In this document: positions 43,601 to 54,200 of the stretch, one piece after another
Layout: every line of letters starts with the position of its first letter
How positions within the stretch are numbered: position 1 is the stretch's first letter
Source of the DNA: JAMZMI01 sp049115715
GTDB taxonomy: Bacteria; Bacteroidota; Bacteroidia; Cytophagales; Cyclobacteriaceae
Assembly (NCBI GenBank): GCA_049115715.1
Contig: JAGDZQ010000006.1
Coordinates: forward strand, 496,001-560,000
Length of the DNA: 64,000 bases
Direction: 5' to 3'
Notes under the pieces: generated by a model
What the model was told of the DNA's origin: nothing
Database searches by the model: none
What the model saw: the letters and a program-made list of their open reading frames with translations, nothing else
Made by a program: the position numbers and the translations under genes

Positions 43601-46600
43601 GAGTTCGCTATGGGTTCCGCGAAACTGATCCACATCAGCCAGCATACCAGGAATCAACTCAGGGTCGACCGCTATCTCGCCTGCTTCCGTGATTCGGTTT
43701 TGCAAATCATAGTTTGTGTAGGAAAACATGTCGTGCTTGCGCTGCTCTGCATTTTGCGATAGGCGTAACTGCCCGGCACTGTTGTAGTAAAACTTGGTCA
43801 CTCCCCCATCGGGACTGCTCTGAGATACCAACTGATTGTAGGCATTGTAAGTGTATCTGGTCACGAGATCATGCAAACCACTGTTGTCAGTATGGACACC
43901 TTCCGGTGGTACTGTCTGCACCAGATTGCCCGCACGGTCATAGTAATAGAGTGTATAGTGATACTCTGAGGGTGCATACTCGTAGCTCAGGCTGGATACG
44001 AGATGATCCAGACAGTTTTGCTCGTATTTATTGAGGTAATCGGTGATCTTGGTTTCCAGGTATTCTCTTTGCTCTGCCTCGACTACATGGTCGCGATAGG
44101 CCTGCATCTCGACCATACACTGAGCTTTGTACTCAGCTGCTCGCTGGTCAATATCCTGATAATAGGGATTGGCACATTGCGCTCCCAAGTCTATGCTAAA
44201 CGCAAGGGGAACGGGAGATGGACACAATGTTTTTTGAATTTCAACCCATGGTTTTCTAGCACTGTGGTCTTGTATATTTCCAAAAAGATCACAAGGACCG
44301 GCTACAAGGTATCCATCATCGGGATCGTCAAGACTCGTACAGCCATTGGCAATCAAAATGTTGTTTATTGCAGTGAGTGGTGTCGTGCTCAAATCATCCG
44401 AATAGAGCACACGGAGGATATTCTTCTCGTCATAATGGTTATCGTAATAGTCTTGCAGGTGTGTTCTGATATTGGCAGCATCCTGTGTTGATAGTGCAGG
44501 GCACTTCAGCTGGAAACGGCCCACCATCATATCCAATTCGGTATCTGATATATTATCATCGAAAACTCCAAATACAGTGTTTTCCGCATCAACTCCGACT
44601 TCCGTTGCTGGCTGGTTGGCAATACTTTCCAGTCTGATTTTCAACGACTCGCAGAAGGTGTTCTGATTTTCGCTAAAGCCAGAAATACCGTTCTCATCAA
44701 ATCCATCGGAGGCATATTTCAGTAGAAACTGGTTTTTAATGTCTGAATAAAAGGAACTGAAGAGTCGAACTTTCCTCTCTGCTACCAGTCGTAGGATATC
44801 TACATTGGGGTTCTCCGCCTGTGCTTCATAAATATCCCAATAAAAGGCATGGTAGTATGGCCCTGCGGTATTGTCTACTTTTTGAAAAACTCCACTGACA
44901 TTGACTTGCAGATCCACGTTGTTCTCATCGATCAAATCCAGGATCGAGCCTTGTACATCGTCGCTTGGGTCAGAAGATCCCTGACCGTCGGAAACTACGA
45001 CAGTGTAGTTATTGAATCGGATATCCAGGTCAAACTTGTATCTTTCGAAAAAACCTCCGGTATTAAATACGGGATCGTTTTCATAGATAATGGTAGGGAT
45101 ATCGGTCGACCAAGCTGTATAGGCCATGAGCTTGGTGTCGAGCAGTGCGCTTTCCTTATAGTTTTGACAGAATTCGTATTCGCAATAAGCCGGATGCCCT
45201 ACGATATCCAAAACCATGGCTTGGGTGATCCCTTCTGGCACAGATACGTCTTCCTGACCGTCTACAAGCGAGTAGTCAAAGGCTTCTGCAAGTACCTGCA
45301 TGTCATCATCTGTATAAGAATTAGTAGCGGAGTAAGGTGTCCACCCACAGCCTAAAGCATCACCTGCGGTGCATGGGGTGATTAAATCTTGAATAATACG
45401 GTACTTGATATTGTCACAAGAGGACTCATAGATTTCGTCGAGCAAATCATCGTTTTCACCTGAAGTGATATCAAGAATATTGACATTGATCTCACAGTCT
45501 TCTTCATAGACAGGGTTGGCTTCTTCAATGTGACTAAGCTTAATCTTCACATCTGTCCAGGTTTCTACCTCGGCCAGGGCTTCTTCATATGTCGGGATAT
45601 TGGCCTCAATATTGGCATGAACGGTGTACTCACCTACTTCCGTGAAACTCTCCGGCAGGTTCACTCCCCCACTTCCAAGTAAACCCAACGGGTCGTCAAG
45701 GCAACCGATCGTACTCAAGGTACCGAAGCTATACTTGCTGATATCGGTCTCTTCTTCTACTTTGGGTGGCTCTACGGTAATCGAAGTGGTGTATGTACAG
45801 GTCTTGCACTCCCCTCCCAGATCTACGCTTCTGGATTTCAAATCATAGTTGAAGTTGTAATCCGTGCTTACTACATTTAGAATCTTGTGAGTCAGGGTTC
45901 GCTTATTGCCTTCCTGCTCAAACTTTTCGTCCAGCTTCATCGTGATATTCTCACTTCCCACGTTGGATTCCAAGGCTTTCAGGTTAGCGGGTGCGGCTCC
46001 TGTAAGTGCCGTAGCAATAGTACGTCCAAGGGGATCTACATAGGAAACAGAAAACTGTCCATTGGGGTCTTTGATCACTTGCTTCATGTAATACTCCGAG
46101 GAGCCAAAGGTGTCTCCAAACAATCTCCGCAGCTCTTCTCTGGAAGCACTTCCATAAAAGTAGTCTGTGGTGTGGCTCCCATCAATGGCATAGGCAGCAC
46201 CTACACCTGACTGTCGCGTAACTCGATTGGTGCCGTCGCTTTTGTACTCGACCTGGGTATATGGAAAGCCCTCACTCATCGGAATACCCGGATCGGATGC
46301 ATGATAATAGCTTCCGGCCGAGAAGTAGTTTTCCGTATTGGAAGTGGCAGCAGTCAAAGCCGGATTGGCTTCATCTCCATTGTCATAATCTGACTTGGGG
46401 AATGTATTTCTGGGCAAGTAGGACATGAGCTGCGACGGGTTTGGCGTAGCATATGGAAGAAAATCAATTACTTTTCTTCCTTCATAATCATAGAAGTGTT
46501 CTGTGATCAGCAGGCTTTCCTGACTATTGAGGTTAGTCAATGTCTGAATCGGTCTCAGTGTAGGATCATAGTATTGAACTACCTTCTTATTCTTGGCTTC

Positions 46601-47548
46601 TTCGGCATAGGTAACAGTCTGCTGCCAGTTCATGCCAGACAGCCAGGGCATCCCGGTTTCATTATTGATCGGTACTGCAGGCAGATAATGCCAATCACCA
46701 TAGGTGATATGATCTGAGGCTGTAGCTGTGAATCCATTGTACCTGACCCTTGTCCATAGGAATCCCTGGGTAAATGATTGTGTAAAGGTGTAACTCGTGC
46801 CCTTAGTGGTAACACGTGCCGGATCCATGGATTCAATGTCCGGGATACTGGTATCAACGGCAAGTTTGCCATCGAAAGCTTCTTGTAGTGTGAGTAAAAC
46901 GCCTTCATTGTCCGTATCTCTGTCTCGGCAGACCCACTCCACATCGTAACCATCTACAATGAAAACCGAAGGGTCTATCGGCTGCCAGGAGAGTGTTCTT
47001 GATCCTATATTGAAGTTGGGCGATAGAGATACATCCGGAGTAAAGTCATCGTTTCGACGCTGAAAGTGATTGAGTTTAAGGCAAATGTCATCCAAGATCT
47101 GGTTGTTTCCTATAGGGAAATCCACATTGGTAATTTCAATCGTATAGTTATCACTACTTGATATCCAGGTATCTACAAAGCGTGTGTCTGCCACCACACC
47201 ATCTACAGAAGAGAGCGACAGGCTGGAAGACCACTGGTCGACTCCATTTAATTGAAAATCAAAAAACACCTCGACTGTCCAGTCCTCAGTGGGTACCTGA
47301 GTATTGCGATCGAGTTCCAATCCTATACGAACGTAAAAATCCCCCAAACAGCAATTTGGAAACACGGGATGTATATTGAGGTTTGACTCAGTGCTACTCA
47401 GACAATAGGTAGGTCCAGAAACGGCCACAGGGTGAATCTGATGACCATGAGCATTGATGTTCGCTCCCATAGGTGAGGTACTGCTCTGAGCGAATAAACC
47501 AAAGCTGGCTAAAAACAGAAAAAATGTAAGTACTCTTTTTAAAACCAT
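40619..47548 (-). CDS. RHS/YD-repeat protein with DUF6443-type N-terminus and variable C-terminal tip
   Basis: 2309-aa exported protein (signal peptide ends GLFAQ). An early beta domain (30-300) precedes a DUF6443-like region (VVQYYDPTLRPIQTL, about 325-380), a long Cys-containing middle, then YD repeats from about 1245 (YYYDRAGNLVQTVPPEG, YKYDAIGNL-type motifs) and the RHS-associated core (YYPFGLEQPG, YRYGFNGKEKD, YDYGFRIYNPQIGKFLSVDPL). The core ends in IDLDGL at residue 2056, the usual self-cleavage position in RHS proteins. The remaining 253 aa (40619-41380) match nothing I know, are AT-rich, and are the presumed toxin. Its stop overlaps the candidate immunity lipoprotein; its start is 3 bp after the LolA-like gene. 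Lifestyle (antibacterial, or surface assembly) is inferred. Confidence 0.88.
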   Translation of the reverse strand: MVLKRVLTFFLFLASFGLFAQSSTSPMGANINAHGHQIHPVAVSGPTYCLSSTESNLNIHPVFPNCCLGDFYVRIGLELDRNTQVPTEDWTVEVFFDFQLNGVDQWSSSLSLSSVDGVVADTRFVDTWISSSDNYTIEITNVDFPIGNNQILDDICLKLNHFQRRNDDFTPDVSLSPNFNIGSRTLSWQPIDPSVFIVDGYDVEWVCRDRDTDNEGVLLTLQEAFDGKLAVDTSIPDIESMDPARVTTKGTSYTFTQSFTQGFLWTRVRYNGFTATASDHITYGDWHYLPAVPINNETGMPWLSGMNWQQTVTYAEEAKNKKVVQYYDPTLRPIQTLTNLNSQESLLITEHFYDYEGRKVIDFLPYATPNPSQLMSYLPRNTFPKSDYDNGDEANPALTAATSNTENYFSAGSYYHASDPGIPMSEGFPYTQVEYKSDGTNRVTRQSGVGAAYAIDGSHTTDYFYGSASREELRRLFGDTFGSSEYYMKQVIKDPNGQFSVSYVDPLGRTIATALTGAAPANLKALESNVGSENITMKLDEKFEQEGNKRTLTHKILNVVSTDYNFNYDLKSRSVDLGGECKTCTYTTSITVEPPKVEEETDISKYSFGTLSTIGCLDDPLGLLGSGGVNLPESFTEVGEYTVHANIEANIPTYEEALAEVETWTDVKIKLSHIEEANPVYEEDCEINVNILDITSGENDDLLDEIYESSCDNIKYRIIQDLITPCTAGDALGCGWTPYSATNSYTDDDMQVLAEAFDYSLVDGQEDVSVPEGITQAMVLDIVGHPAYCEYEFCQNYKESALLDTKLMAYTAWSTDIPTIIYENDPVFNTGGFFERYKFDLDIRFNNYTVVVSDGQGSSDPSDDVQGSILDLIDENNVDLQVNVSGVFQKVDNTAGPYYHAFYWDIYEAQAENPNVDILRLVAERKVRLFSSFYSDIKNQFLLKYASDGFDENGISGFSENQNTFCESLKIRLESIANQPATEVGVDAENTVFGVFDDNISDTELDMMVGRFQLKCPALSTQDAANIRTHLQDYYDNHYDEKNILRVLYSDDLSTTPLTAINNILIANGCTSLDDPDDGYLVAGPCDLFGNIQDHSARKPWVEIQKTLCPSPVPLAFSIDLGAQCANPYYQDIDQRAAEYKAQCMVEMQAYRDHVVEAEQREYLETKITDYLNKYEQNCLDHLVSSLSYEYAPSEYHYTLYYYDRAGNLVQTVPPEGVHTDNSGLHDLVTRYTYNAYNQLVSQSSPDGGVTKFYYNSAGQLRLSQNAEQRKHDMFSYTNYDLQNRITEAGEIAVDPELIPGMLADVDQFRGTHSELDDFVSDDPNTPDPIAYQYTVTDRFLTTYSDPYPSASFEQTYLRNRVSYTEAEQIVDETPYTVTTYYSYDPHGNVKSLVQVLPDVDEKRIDYVYDLISDNVLQVLYQPGQPDQFIHKYAYDADNRILKAETSHDGINWDQDATYEYYPHGPLKRTELGHFELQGMDYTYTLQGWLKSINAPWEGDPGGDVGTFFGKDAFSMSLGYYDGDYTSISAVIPDFNERDALWTRHQEQYPTAGSEAPGLYNGNIAWMNTHLSELGKAEDTPEAGMQGKLYQYDQLNRLLDAKALNTYSTGYTARAPSEAFDSDYTYDQNGNLMTLNRLDNQAASSFSGVYTYLPGTNKLLSTSADDAANLDFSVWEAEANATAVSDYRESVPPLSEIPETRAFDGILDPEQDHKIVASSYVDFEPGFIFDPAAGVLDVVISDDINELPHLDELPPSSPGGYDVHRTVSYDQGVTSGSDYVAVANSRITLRPGFNFSAATGHMDAYLSNATVTGDPTADLDLYQYDAIGNLVADQKEGTSIEWNASGKVEQVLQANGDKVRFLYDAAGNRVAKIQTVSGVTTTSAYARDASGNTMAVYKDQVLAEMSIYGSRRLGMYKGGSTASKRTLGNKTYELSNHLGNVMAVITDDYFITDGNEKEAVVINSTDYYPFGLEQPGVRAGNLTASNTNYRYGFNGKEKDTNGEWGSQAHYDYGFRIYNPQIGKFLSVDPLTGSYPMLTPYQFASNRPIDGIDLDGLEYLRYSVLSFENWTTQFTLSNKNTYTQQTIRAGIDGSKLREIYPDLSFGLSMSGIYLSKNSTEPNFDQITINHKLKTEIFYASSGYKIVNGKRVFSDATVWKSYKNKKFAIFDKQTKFGGRGINIVLESMFQFFDYYLDYKKYAAIEELREFTDVEINALAKTYALVENAYHQDLIPSQILNDKEKMVGLYNFILKGDKPRNSDVEKLGNFLFDNESTLINDNKVDQKKHPLKNTRGFWKRNYKTAEALKNDS

Positions 47549-47551
47549 CTT

Positions 47552-48205
47552 TTAGTCTTCTATTAAAGTAGTGGTACGACCAACGGAATAATTGCTATAT
47601 GCCTCGACGGGGATGACTTCTCCCTTATCGACTTTTAAAAACTGCGATTCATCAAATACAGCATCGCTCTCCAAAAGTTCGTATCGATATCGAACCTTGG
47701 TTACTTGATTCCCGAGGCGCTCACCACCATGGAACTCAAAGTATTTGATGCGATAAGTGTCTTTTTCGAGTTTGATCAAAATCAATTCTTTAGTCTGATC
47801 ATCACCTACACTTTCAATAATAAACTCTGAATCTGTCTCGGAGACCTTCATATTTCTCCTCTTACCAATTCGTGAATCCAGTATATTATCTGCAGGACTG
47901 CTTTTCTTTCTTTTGTTTTGATCCAGCTTCTGCCAGAGTATTTGCTGGAAGTCATGTGCAATCGAGACAAAATAGCGTTCATTGATGAGTGTCTCATAGG
48001 TATCATATTTCATCCTCCAGCTATTTCCTGCCTTCCACATCGTAGCTATATTTTCAAAATCGTTATTCTTTTCGAGCTCTACGGTCATTTTCACATTGTC
48101 CATATCTTGCATGGCCTGTGTCATTTTCTGCCTCATTTCTTCCCAATCCTGAGTTGGGAAAAACATAAATAGTGATGTCATTAACATTCCGATCATATCA
48201 ATCAA
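47552..48205 (-). CDS. LolA-like outer-membrane lipoprotein carrier fold protein
   Basis: 217-aa protein with a short N-terminal hydrophobic stretch (MIDMIGMLMTSLFMFFP) serving as signal peptide. The rest fits the open-barrel LolA/LppX shape: MTVELEKNNDFENIATMWKAGNSWRMKYDTYETLINERYF resembles the opening strands (shown here only as positions 39-78 of the family pattern), and a basic KRKK loop follows. LolA-fold proteins shield acyl chains or other hydrophobic cargo in the periplasm. It overlaps the end of the preceding 1005-aa gene by 8 bp and lies 3 bp from the RHS gene, so a dedicated role in handling these proteins, or the lipoprotein behind them, is plausible. Family assignment is moderate. 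Confidence 0.55.
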   Translation of the reverse strand: MIDMIGMLMTSLFMFFPTQDWEEMRQKMTQAMQDMDNVKMTVELEKNNDFENIATMWKAGNSWRMKYDTYETLINERYFVSIAHDFQQILWQKLDQNKRKKSSPADNILDSRIGKRRNMKVSETDSEFIIESVGDDQTKELILIKLEKDTYRIKYFEFHGGERLGNQVTKVRYRYELLESDAVFDESQFLKVDKGEVIPVEAYSNYSVGRTTTLIED

Positions 48206-51200
48206 GTTTGTTGTTTTTCAAATGATCAAATGATTCCTGAAGTGTGACTATGCCCCGCTCAGTTTGCTTACGAACCAATCTCAGCTTGCCCGTCTCTGAG
48301 TAATCATAGAGCGTAGCAAAATTGTTGTCGTCCAACACCGCACTCAACCTAAATTTATCATCATAGACGTAGGCCTGCATGCTGGCATCTTTAGGAACAA
48401 GTCGGAGGTCATCGTAGTAGGTATTTCCAGACCCATTGAGAAAAGTCATAGAAAAACTCGAATGGGCTGGAACTTGAAAATGGCCATATATTCTCTGCCA
48501 TCCCTCGACTATAGGGCCAGAAGGATGAAAATTAACGGTAGCAGGGACTCCTCCCTGATGAAAATTGAGACTGATCCCTACTTCGTTTCCAAACGAAGAG
48601 TCGATCGGATAGGCTCCTCCAATATTCGAAACCCAAGCATCGATTGTATACATCTTGCCTACTTCGAGCGTAAGGAAGTACTGCTGTACTTCTTGGTTTG
48701 AAGTGACCTTTAAAGCCCGAGCACCCGTATGAGCCAGCTCGGCAGATACCTGAATACTGGCAGGGTTTTGCTTCTCAAGTGTTGCAATAAAGTATCCTGA
48801 ATAGAAATCAGAACTCAGGTTTTGATCGAAAAAAACGACCGTTTTACCAAGTGCTTCAGGTACTGCGTCTTCTTCATCGTTGCATAAGATCGTGACAGCC
48901 ATGCCTATTTCATCCGAAACCACCACTCCTTCCCCATAGACCTCAAACTCTGAAAGTGGTGCCTCGACGATCGCCATTTTTTTCTTTCCGGCAGAGATTC
49001 TATAAAACTTCTGTAATTCCGGAATACCTGTTCCAATGAAGAAGTTTCCGGATTTGCCTTTTGCAAGATCGCTTTCTCCTGAGATGCCTGCAGGGAGTTC
49101 TTCAAACCCTGTAAAAGCCATCTCTGTATATCGACTGTTGGCTGCAACAGCTGTAGGGTAATGATCCGAATAATCGTATTGAACAGATGAGTAGATGTCA
49201 AGCACATTCTTAGACTCAAGCGCCTGACTAGACGAATTGTATCTTGTAACCGTAGAAGCATCCTTCCAGTCATCGTTTGGAGCGTCTTCCAATGGATGAA
49301 TGGCGTGCTTCTGCAAAGTAAATGTGCCATCTTTTTCCTGAGAAGGCAAGTAGCTGCTCGTTCGGTCTACATAGTAGGACACCTGATTTTTACTTCGCCA
49401 TACTCCGGCCGAGCCGCTGGTGAATGGACTGAGCCCCGAAAGCCCCTCAGCACTACTAAGCTCTACCGGCCAGGCTGCTGCAAAAGTAGAGGCCTGGGTA
49501 TTCAAAATGGATACGTTTTCTTCCGTCTGCACGCTGAAGTCTTCCAACGCTGCGATTTGCTCCGGGATATCGAAGTAAAACTCTCCTTCGATTGTCTCAC
49601 TTAGTATCCCACAGGGAGGCCAATCATAGAAAACCGTAAGCTCATATTTCTTCTGACCTGGGTCTTCAAAAATAATCTCAGGTTTGATTTCGATCGATTC
49701 TCTATACGAAGGGTCTGCCACCGGAACAAATACTCCTCCTACTTCATCGTAAAACTTCCAACTCTGACCTACAATCCTAAAATCAGAATATGTACGATGC
49801 AGATGTATCTTATCACTATCTAGCTGGTCTCCTCGTAAATAGCCATCAAAGTAGCCATTATCCAAATCTTTATCTCCTTGAGAATTAAGCCATGCCGACA
49901 ATGGACCATTTTGATCAAGTGGATTTGAGATGACATGCTGGTAGTAGTTATTGAATTGAAAATCATCAGAAATTCCTGCCGGATAACTGTAGTCTCCTGC
50001 TGTCCTGTAGCTACTCGGAAAATCAAATTCATAGCTAAACGTATAAGCACAGTAAGTTTGATCTCGTTCACTCGTCACCTCTAAAAACGGAATATCAACA
50101 GCAATCTCGATCGAATATTTATCAGGATCACACTCAGCATCAATGGCCTCCGCTTCTTTCTTATATCCAATAGTAAGATTGACTGATTTAGGGCCATTCT
50201 CCGTATAAAAGAAAACTTTTTCAGGAAAGATAAAATCGTACCTTCTCAGTCCTACTCTACTTTGCTCTATCTCCTCATCCGAAATGCTATAGGACTGATT
50301 TCCTTCGGATGTGGAATAGGTCACGCTCGTGATAATGTAGTCATCATCGTCTTGACTATCCGCGTCATCCAAAAATTCAATAGTAGTTTTCTGATCATAC
50401 CACCCATGACAGTATTCTTTGCTTGAATGGTGATCGACAAGTACGCTTCTTTTGGTTTCTGATACTTGCTCGTAATCTGCGTCGATATCAACGATATATG
50501 AGCAAATGGGTGCACCGCTGGGGTTGTCCTCTTGTGTAGAAAACTGAGGTATGCCTCCTGTATAGCCTCCTGCAAAAGTGTTAAGAAAGTAGCGAAGCTC
50601 CAACTGATCATTGTCATCGACCTGTATGGTATGGGTAGTTTGTTTAATGCCGTTTTTAAACCATTTGAAATTGATGTTTGACCAGCTATCGCCTTGTCCA
50701 ATCGATTCATCTACTTGATGATAGGTATAGTTGAGCTTATCGCATCTTTTTTCTATCGTGTAGCTCTCATCGATATAGACTGGTTTTTCCACCAAAATGT
50801 GCGAAAAAGAAGGGCCTCCCGACGAGGCATTATAATCAGTGGTTGTAATCTCTATTTGTTCAATTTCGCTTGAGGGAGTATAAATCCAATCGAATTTTAA
50901 TCCATGATCGCATTCACCAAATTCTTTCTGAAACAGAAGGTTGTTGTTAATATCGAAAATATCAATTTTCCCATAGTTCAAAATCGTTCCGCTACCGCAA
51001 TTACTTCGATCATCTTCTGGTATTATCACGGTGAATCTATAAGTGCCAGCAGCACCTATGTAGGGCTTATCCGTTACCGAAAATCCAGCATCAATGGCAT
51101 AGGTAAATGCATTTTCATTATCTGTATATGGGTTCGGACACAATGTCTGGCAAACGCCCTCTGTATATCCGATCAGTAGACTAAAAAATATCGATATGTT

Positions 51201-51215
51201 TTTCAAAAATCTCAT
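48198..51215 (-). CDS. Large secreted protein with CBM-like and RHS-like C-terminus
   Basis: 1005-aa exported protein (signal peptide ends GVCQT). The N-terminal 550 residues are beta-rich with paired Cys and repeated Y-x-Y motifs. A stretch around 600-760 (TSSYLPSQEKDGTFTLQKHA, AAWPVELSSAEG) resembles Bacteroidota proteins adjoining RHS genes. Residues 850-960 form a carbohydrate-binding-like jelly roll (MYTIDAWVSNIGGAYP...YYDDLRLVP), and the end (QAYVYDDKFRLSAVLDDNN, FATLYDYSETGKLRLVRKQ) is a YD/RHS strand pair, as if an RHS shell had been split into separate genes. No sorting domain. It starts 11 bp after the 1612-aa gene and overlaps the LolA-like gene. Function unknown; structural partner of the RHS protein is inferred. 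Confidence 0.6.
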   Translation of the reverse strand: MRFLKNISIFFSLLIGYTEGVCQTLCPNPYTDNENAFTYAIDAGFSVTDKPYIGAAGTYRFTVIIPEDDRSNCGSGTILNYGKIDIFDINNNLLFQKEFGECDHGLKFDWIYTPSSEIEQIEITTTDYNASSGGPSFSHILVEKPVYIDESYTIEKRCDKLNYTYHQVDESIGQGDSWSNINFKWFKNGIKQTTHTIQVDDNDQLELRYFLNTFAGGYTGGIPQFSTQEDNPSGAPICSYIVDIDADYEQVSETKRSVLVDHHSSKEYCHGWYDQKTTIEFLDDADSQDDDDYIITSVTYSTSEGNQSYSISDEEIEQSRVGLRRYDFIFPEKVFFYTENGPKSVNLTIGYKKEAEAIDAECDPDKYSIEIAVDIPFLEVTSERDQTYCAYTFSYEFDFPSSYRTAGDYSYPAGISDDFQFNNYYQHVISNPLDQNGPLSAWLNSQGDKDLDNGYFDGYLRGDQLDSDKIHLHRTYSDFRIVGQSWKFYDEVGGVFVPVADPSYRESIEIKPEIIFEDPGQKKYELTVFYDWPPCGILSETIEGEFYFDIPEQIAALEDFSVQTEENVSILNTQASTFAAAWPVELSSAEGLSGLSPFTSGSAGVWRSKNQVSYYVDRTSSYLPSQEKDGTFTLQKHAIHPLEDAPNDDWKDASTVTRYNSSSQALESKNVLDIYSSVQYDYSDHYPTAVAANSRYTEMAFTGFEELPAGISGESDLAKGKSGNFFIGTGIPELQKFYRISAGKKKMAIVEAPLSEFEVYGEGVVVSDEIGMAVTILCNDEEDAVPEALGKTVVFFDQNLSSDFYSGYFIATLEKQNPASIQVSAELAHTGARALKVTSNQEVQQYFLTLEVGKMYTIDAWVSNIGGAYPIDSSFGNEVGISLNFHQGGVPATVNFHPSGPIVEGWQRIYGHFQVPAHSSFSMTFLNGSGNTYYDDLRLVPKDASMQAYVYDDKFRLSAVLDDNNFATLYDYSETGKLRLVRKQTERGIVTLQESFDHLKNNKLD

Positions 51216-51226
51216 TTAGCTTCGAA

Positions 51227-54200
51227 TCAAAATTGTGGTACTAATTTTTGAAAAGTTGGGAGCGAAATCTCCCTAGGTCTATCGAGTGTTGTTTCCGAAA
51301 GCCCCTCCAAACTTGATCGGTTTACCGAAAGAATATTTCTTCTCCCCGACCTGTATACAAAGCAGGAATACGTATAGCCCAATACATCATCACTGAAAGT
51401 CACATCGGTATAAAAAGTATGCGATCCTGAGCCTTTACCCAAGTATATTGCTGACCCGACGGTCTTCGTTGTATTGGTTGCAATTTCTATCTCCCTAATA
51501 AGAAGCTCGTCTCCAGGGAATAAATATTGTTCATCATCCGGCGGCAACAAACCTACAGAGGCCTGCACTTCGTTTTCTTTGTTTTCCAATCGTACAATGT
51601 TGTCGATGGTATAAACCAATCCCAAGTTGTCACTAGCTGGCCCCATACCGGTATAGTCCTTGATGTAGGCTGGTTCGCTGTAACTAAACTGAGGTGTATC
51701 TGAAAATCGCTCATCAATTTGCTGCATAACCGGCTGTCCGGTATACTTATCCCACTGGCGAATTTTTGTAGTTGTAATCGCTCCATCCTTCATAGATTCG
51801 ATCTCTTCCAGAAGGCCGGAATTGAAGATTACTTTGTTGACAACTACTGTCTTCAGTACACTTTTGTGGATCGACCCATTGGGCCATACACTTGGAGCCG
51901 GAACATCTGTTACCAATAGAAAAATCATATCTAAATTGGCATTAACTCCAGCTTCATATGATTTATCTTCATACTTGCGTGTATCTGCAAAAATTTCATA
52001 TTCAACACCCAAACTTCCATCGTGAACTCCATCTTCTGCCGGTTCTACAATGGCCTCATTGTTTGTGTTGGCAACAGTATTGATCAACTCATTGACCTGA
52101 GTTCTCTGATAGCTTCTGGTCTTGGATCTGTAACGATACTTCTGATGCGAAGTGGCTATATCTGAAAAACTCCCATTGTCCAGCTGCTCATAGACTGACA
52201 TCTTTTTAGGCTTGCCATTCATGTCATTTGTATTAATGGCATATCCCTGGCTACATACCACTTCTCTGAAAGTACGCATACCCACGAATGGAATCACATC
52301 CATCTCATCTGGCATGTTTCCACCTCCCCTATTATCATTTTTGGTTTCATCTGTAAAGAATGGAAAGTCTTTAGTCGTGTAAAACTCATGAACTACTTTA
52401 CCCGATGATCCAAATTTGTTACCCTCTGGCATTCCAAATTGTTCTGTACTCGCTCCTGACTTTACAGCACTTGGCAGGCTCATTACTTCAACCCTACTAT
52501 ATCCTACGCTGGCTCCCGGAAAATAAGTTTCGTTCACCGGATTTTCAAAATAGAGATTGTTATCTGAATTAAACGGAACATTATCAGAGTACTTCTTGGC
52601 CACTCTGAATGGGTTTTCTTCTCCTCCGGTAGATGGTTCGTAAGAAGCAACCCCACTTGTAGAGCTCCCATCTTCAAGTGTATACCTGTAATACTGACCA
52701 TACATAGCCCCATCATCCGGGTTACTCAGTACGATCGATTGAACTCTGTGGCCTCCACCTATCTTTGACCTGTTTGGTGTGCTAAGCCTAATCCACGACT
52801 CGCCAATTTCAATATCACTAGACCAGCCATTGTCATAAGCCCTTTGATTGAAGCCTTTAAACAAGTCGGTAGCAGGTCCAAGTCCAACTGCTAAATTTTT
52901 GAAATACTTTACTATCTGTTTTTTGCTAGATCCTTCAGCGTTAATTGGGTTCAAATCTTGTAACAGGTTCTTAGTTATCACATTGGGCTGATTGCTTCTC
53001 ATGTGATTCCATGCCGCAAGTCTTATTGGATGAAATCCACGCTCGGGCATCACATATATAATACCATATTTTTCCTCACCTACAGACTCTATGTCAAAGT
53101 CCGCGGCTCTACTTCTATCCAACCTTGCATAACCTGTAACAAAGTCCGGCTCACCAGATTTTAAATAAACTTTGGTTTTGAAATATATCTGGTCTTCTGG
53201 CAGGTTATCTACAAAATCTGATATATTATTTGTTTCATCGCTTACCTTAAACCTTAAGCGCAAACCATTGTCACTTATAGACTCATCTTTAAGTTCGAAT
53301 AACTCCAATACCGGCTTATGCTGAACATAGCCATAGTCATCTGCTTCATAATTCACATTAAGCTTAGCGCCTGAGGGTAGCTTTACATCTGAAAGGCTCC
53401 AGGCAGAAGACCAGGAATCAAGGGTTGCTTTATTCTCACTTTGATCTACATATGGAAATAATCTGTTGTTATCAGCCTCCTTATAGAAGCCCCACTGGTC
53501 AATATGGTTAACATTGAAATCATATGTAAGTTCGGATGGGTCAAGAGGGACATCTCCATTTTCGTCTTGTTCTATAACTCCCTGAACTCCATCTCCGTTG
53601 TAACCAAAAGCATATTGATTGTATTTTACGTCAGAACCCGGATAGGTTGAGTAAATTCTGGCTAGTGTAAGTTTGCCCTCCGGACTATTTGATTGTCCAA
53701 ATTGTCCATCATCAGCTTTACACAGGAGGTACTCATGTTCCATATTCAAGGACATGATTTCTATTTCTCTGCTATTCAATTTTGAGCTCAGTGTTATCTT
53801 CTTGAGCCTCTTAAGGGCTTTTTCTGTTCCTCCTCCGTTTTCCTGATTGGAAACATTCAGGCCATCTAACCTTAATTCTGAATCCGTCTCGAAATGTGCG
53901 ATATGGGTTTTTGTCTCTGCACTTTTAAGATAATAATTTTCGCGTTCGCCATATTTATAATACCCCCGATCATCTTTATTATCCGGCAAGTACCCATGAT
54001 TGTAAAAGGCATCCTCAAATGGTGTACGCCACTTAACTATACCTGCGTCTTCATAATTGAATTTAACCCAGTAGCCTAAATCTTCTCCGCTAACACCGTC
54101 TTGCTGTGTATCCACATAATCAGGTCCTACAATGGCTGTAAGTAAGTATGAAGCAGGATACTCAGATAAGGTGGTTACATTCCTAAATCCAGCATCCTCA

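Noticed and set aside
41381..47548. Reading the RHS protein as a T9SS cargo
   Set aside because: No type A or type B sorting domain is present at the C-terminus; the end is the variable tip.
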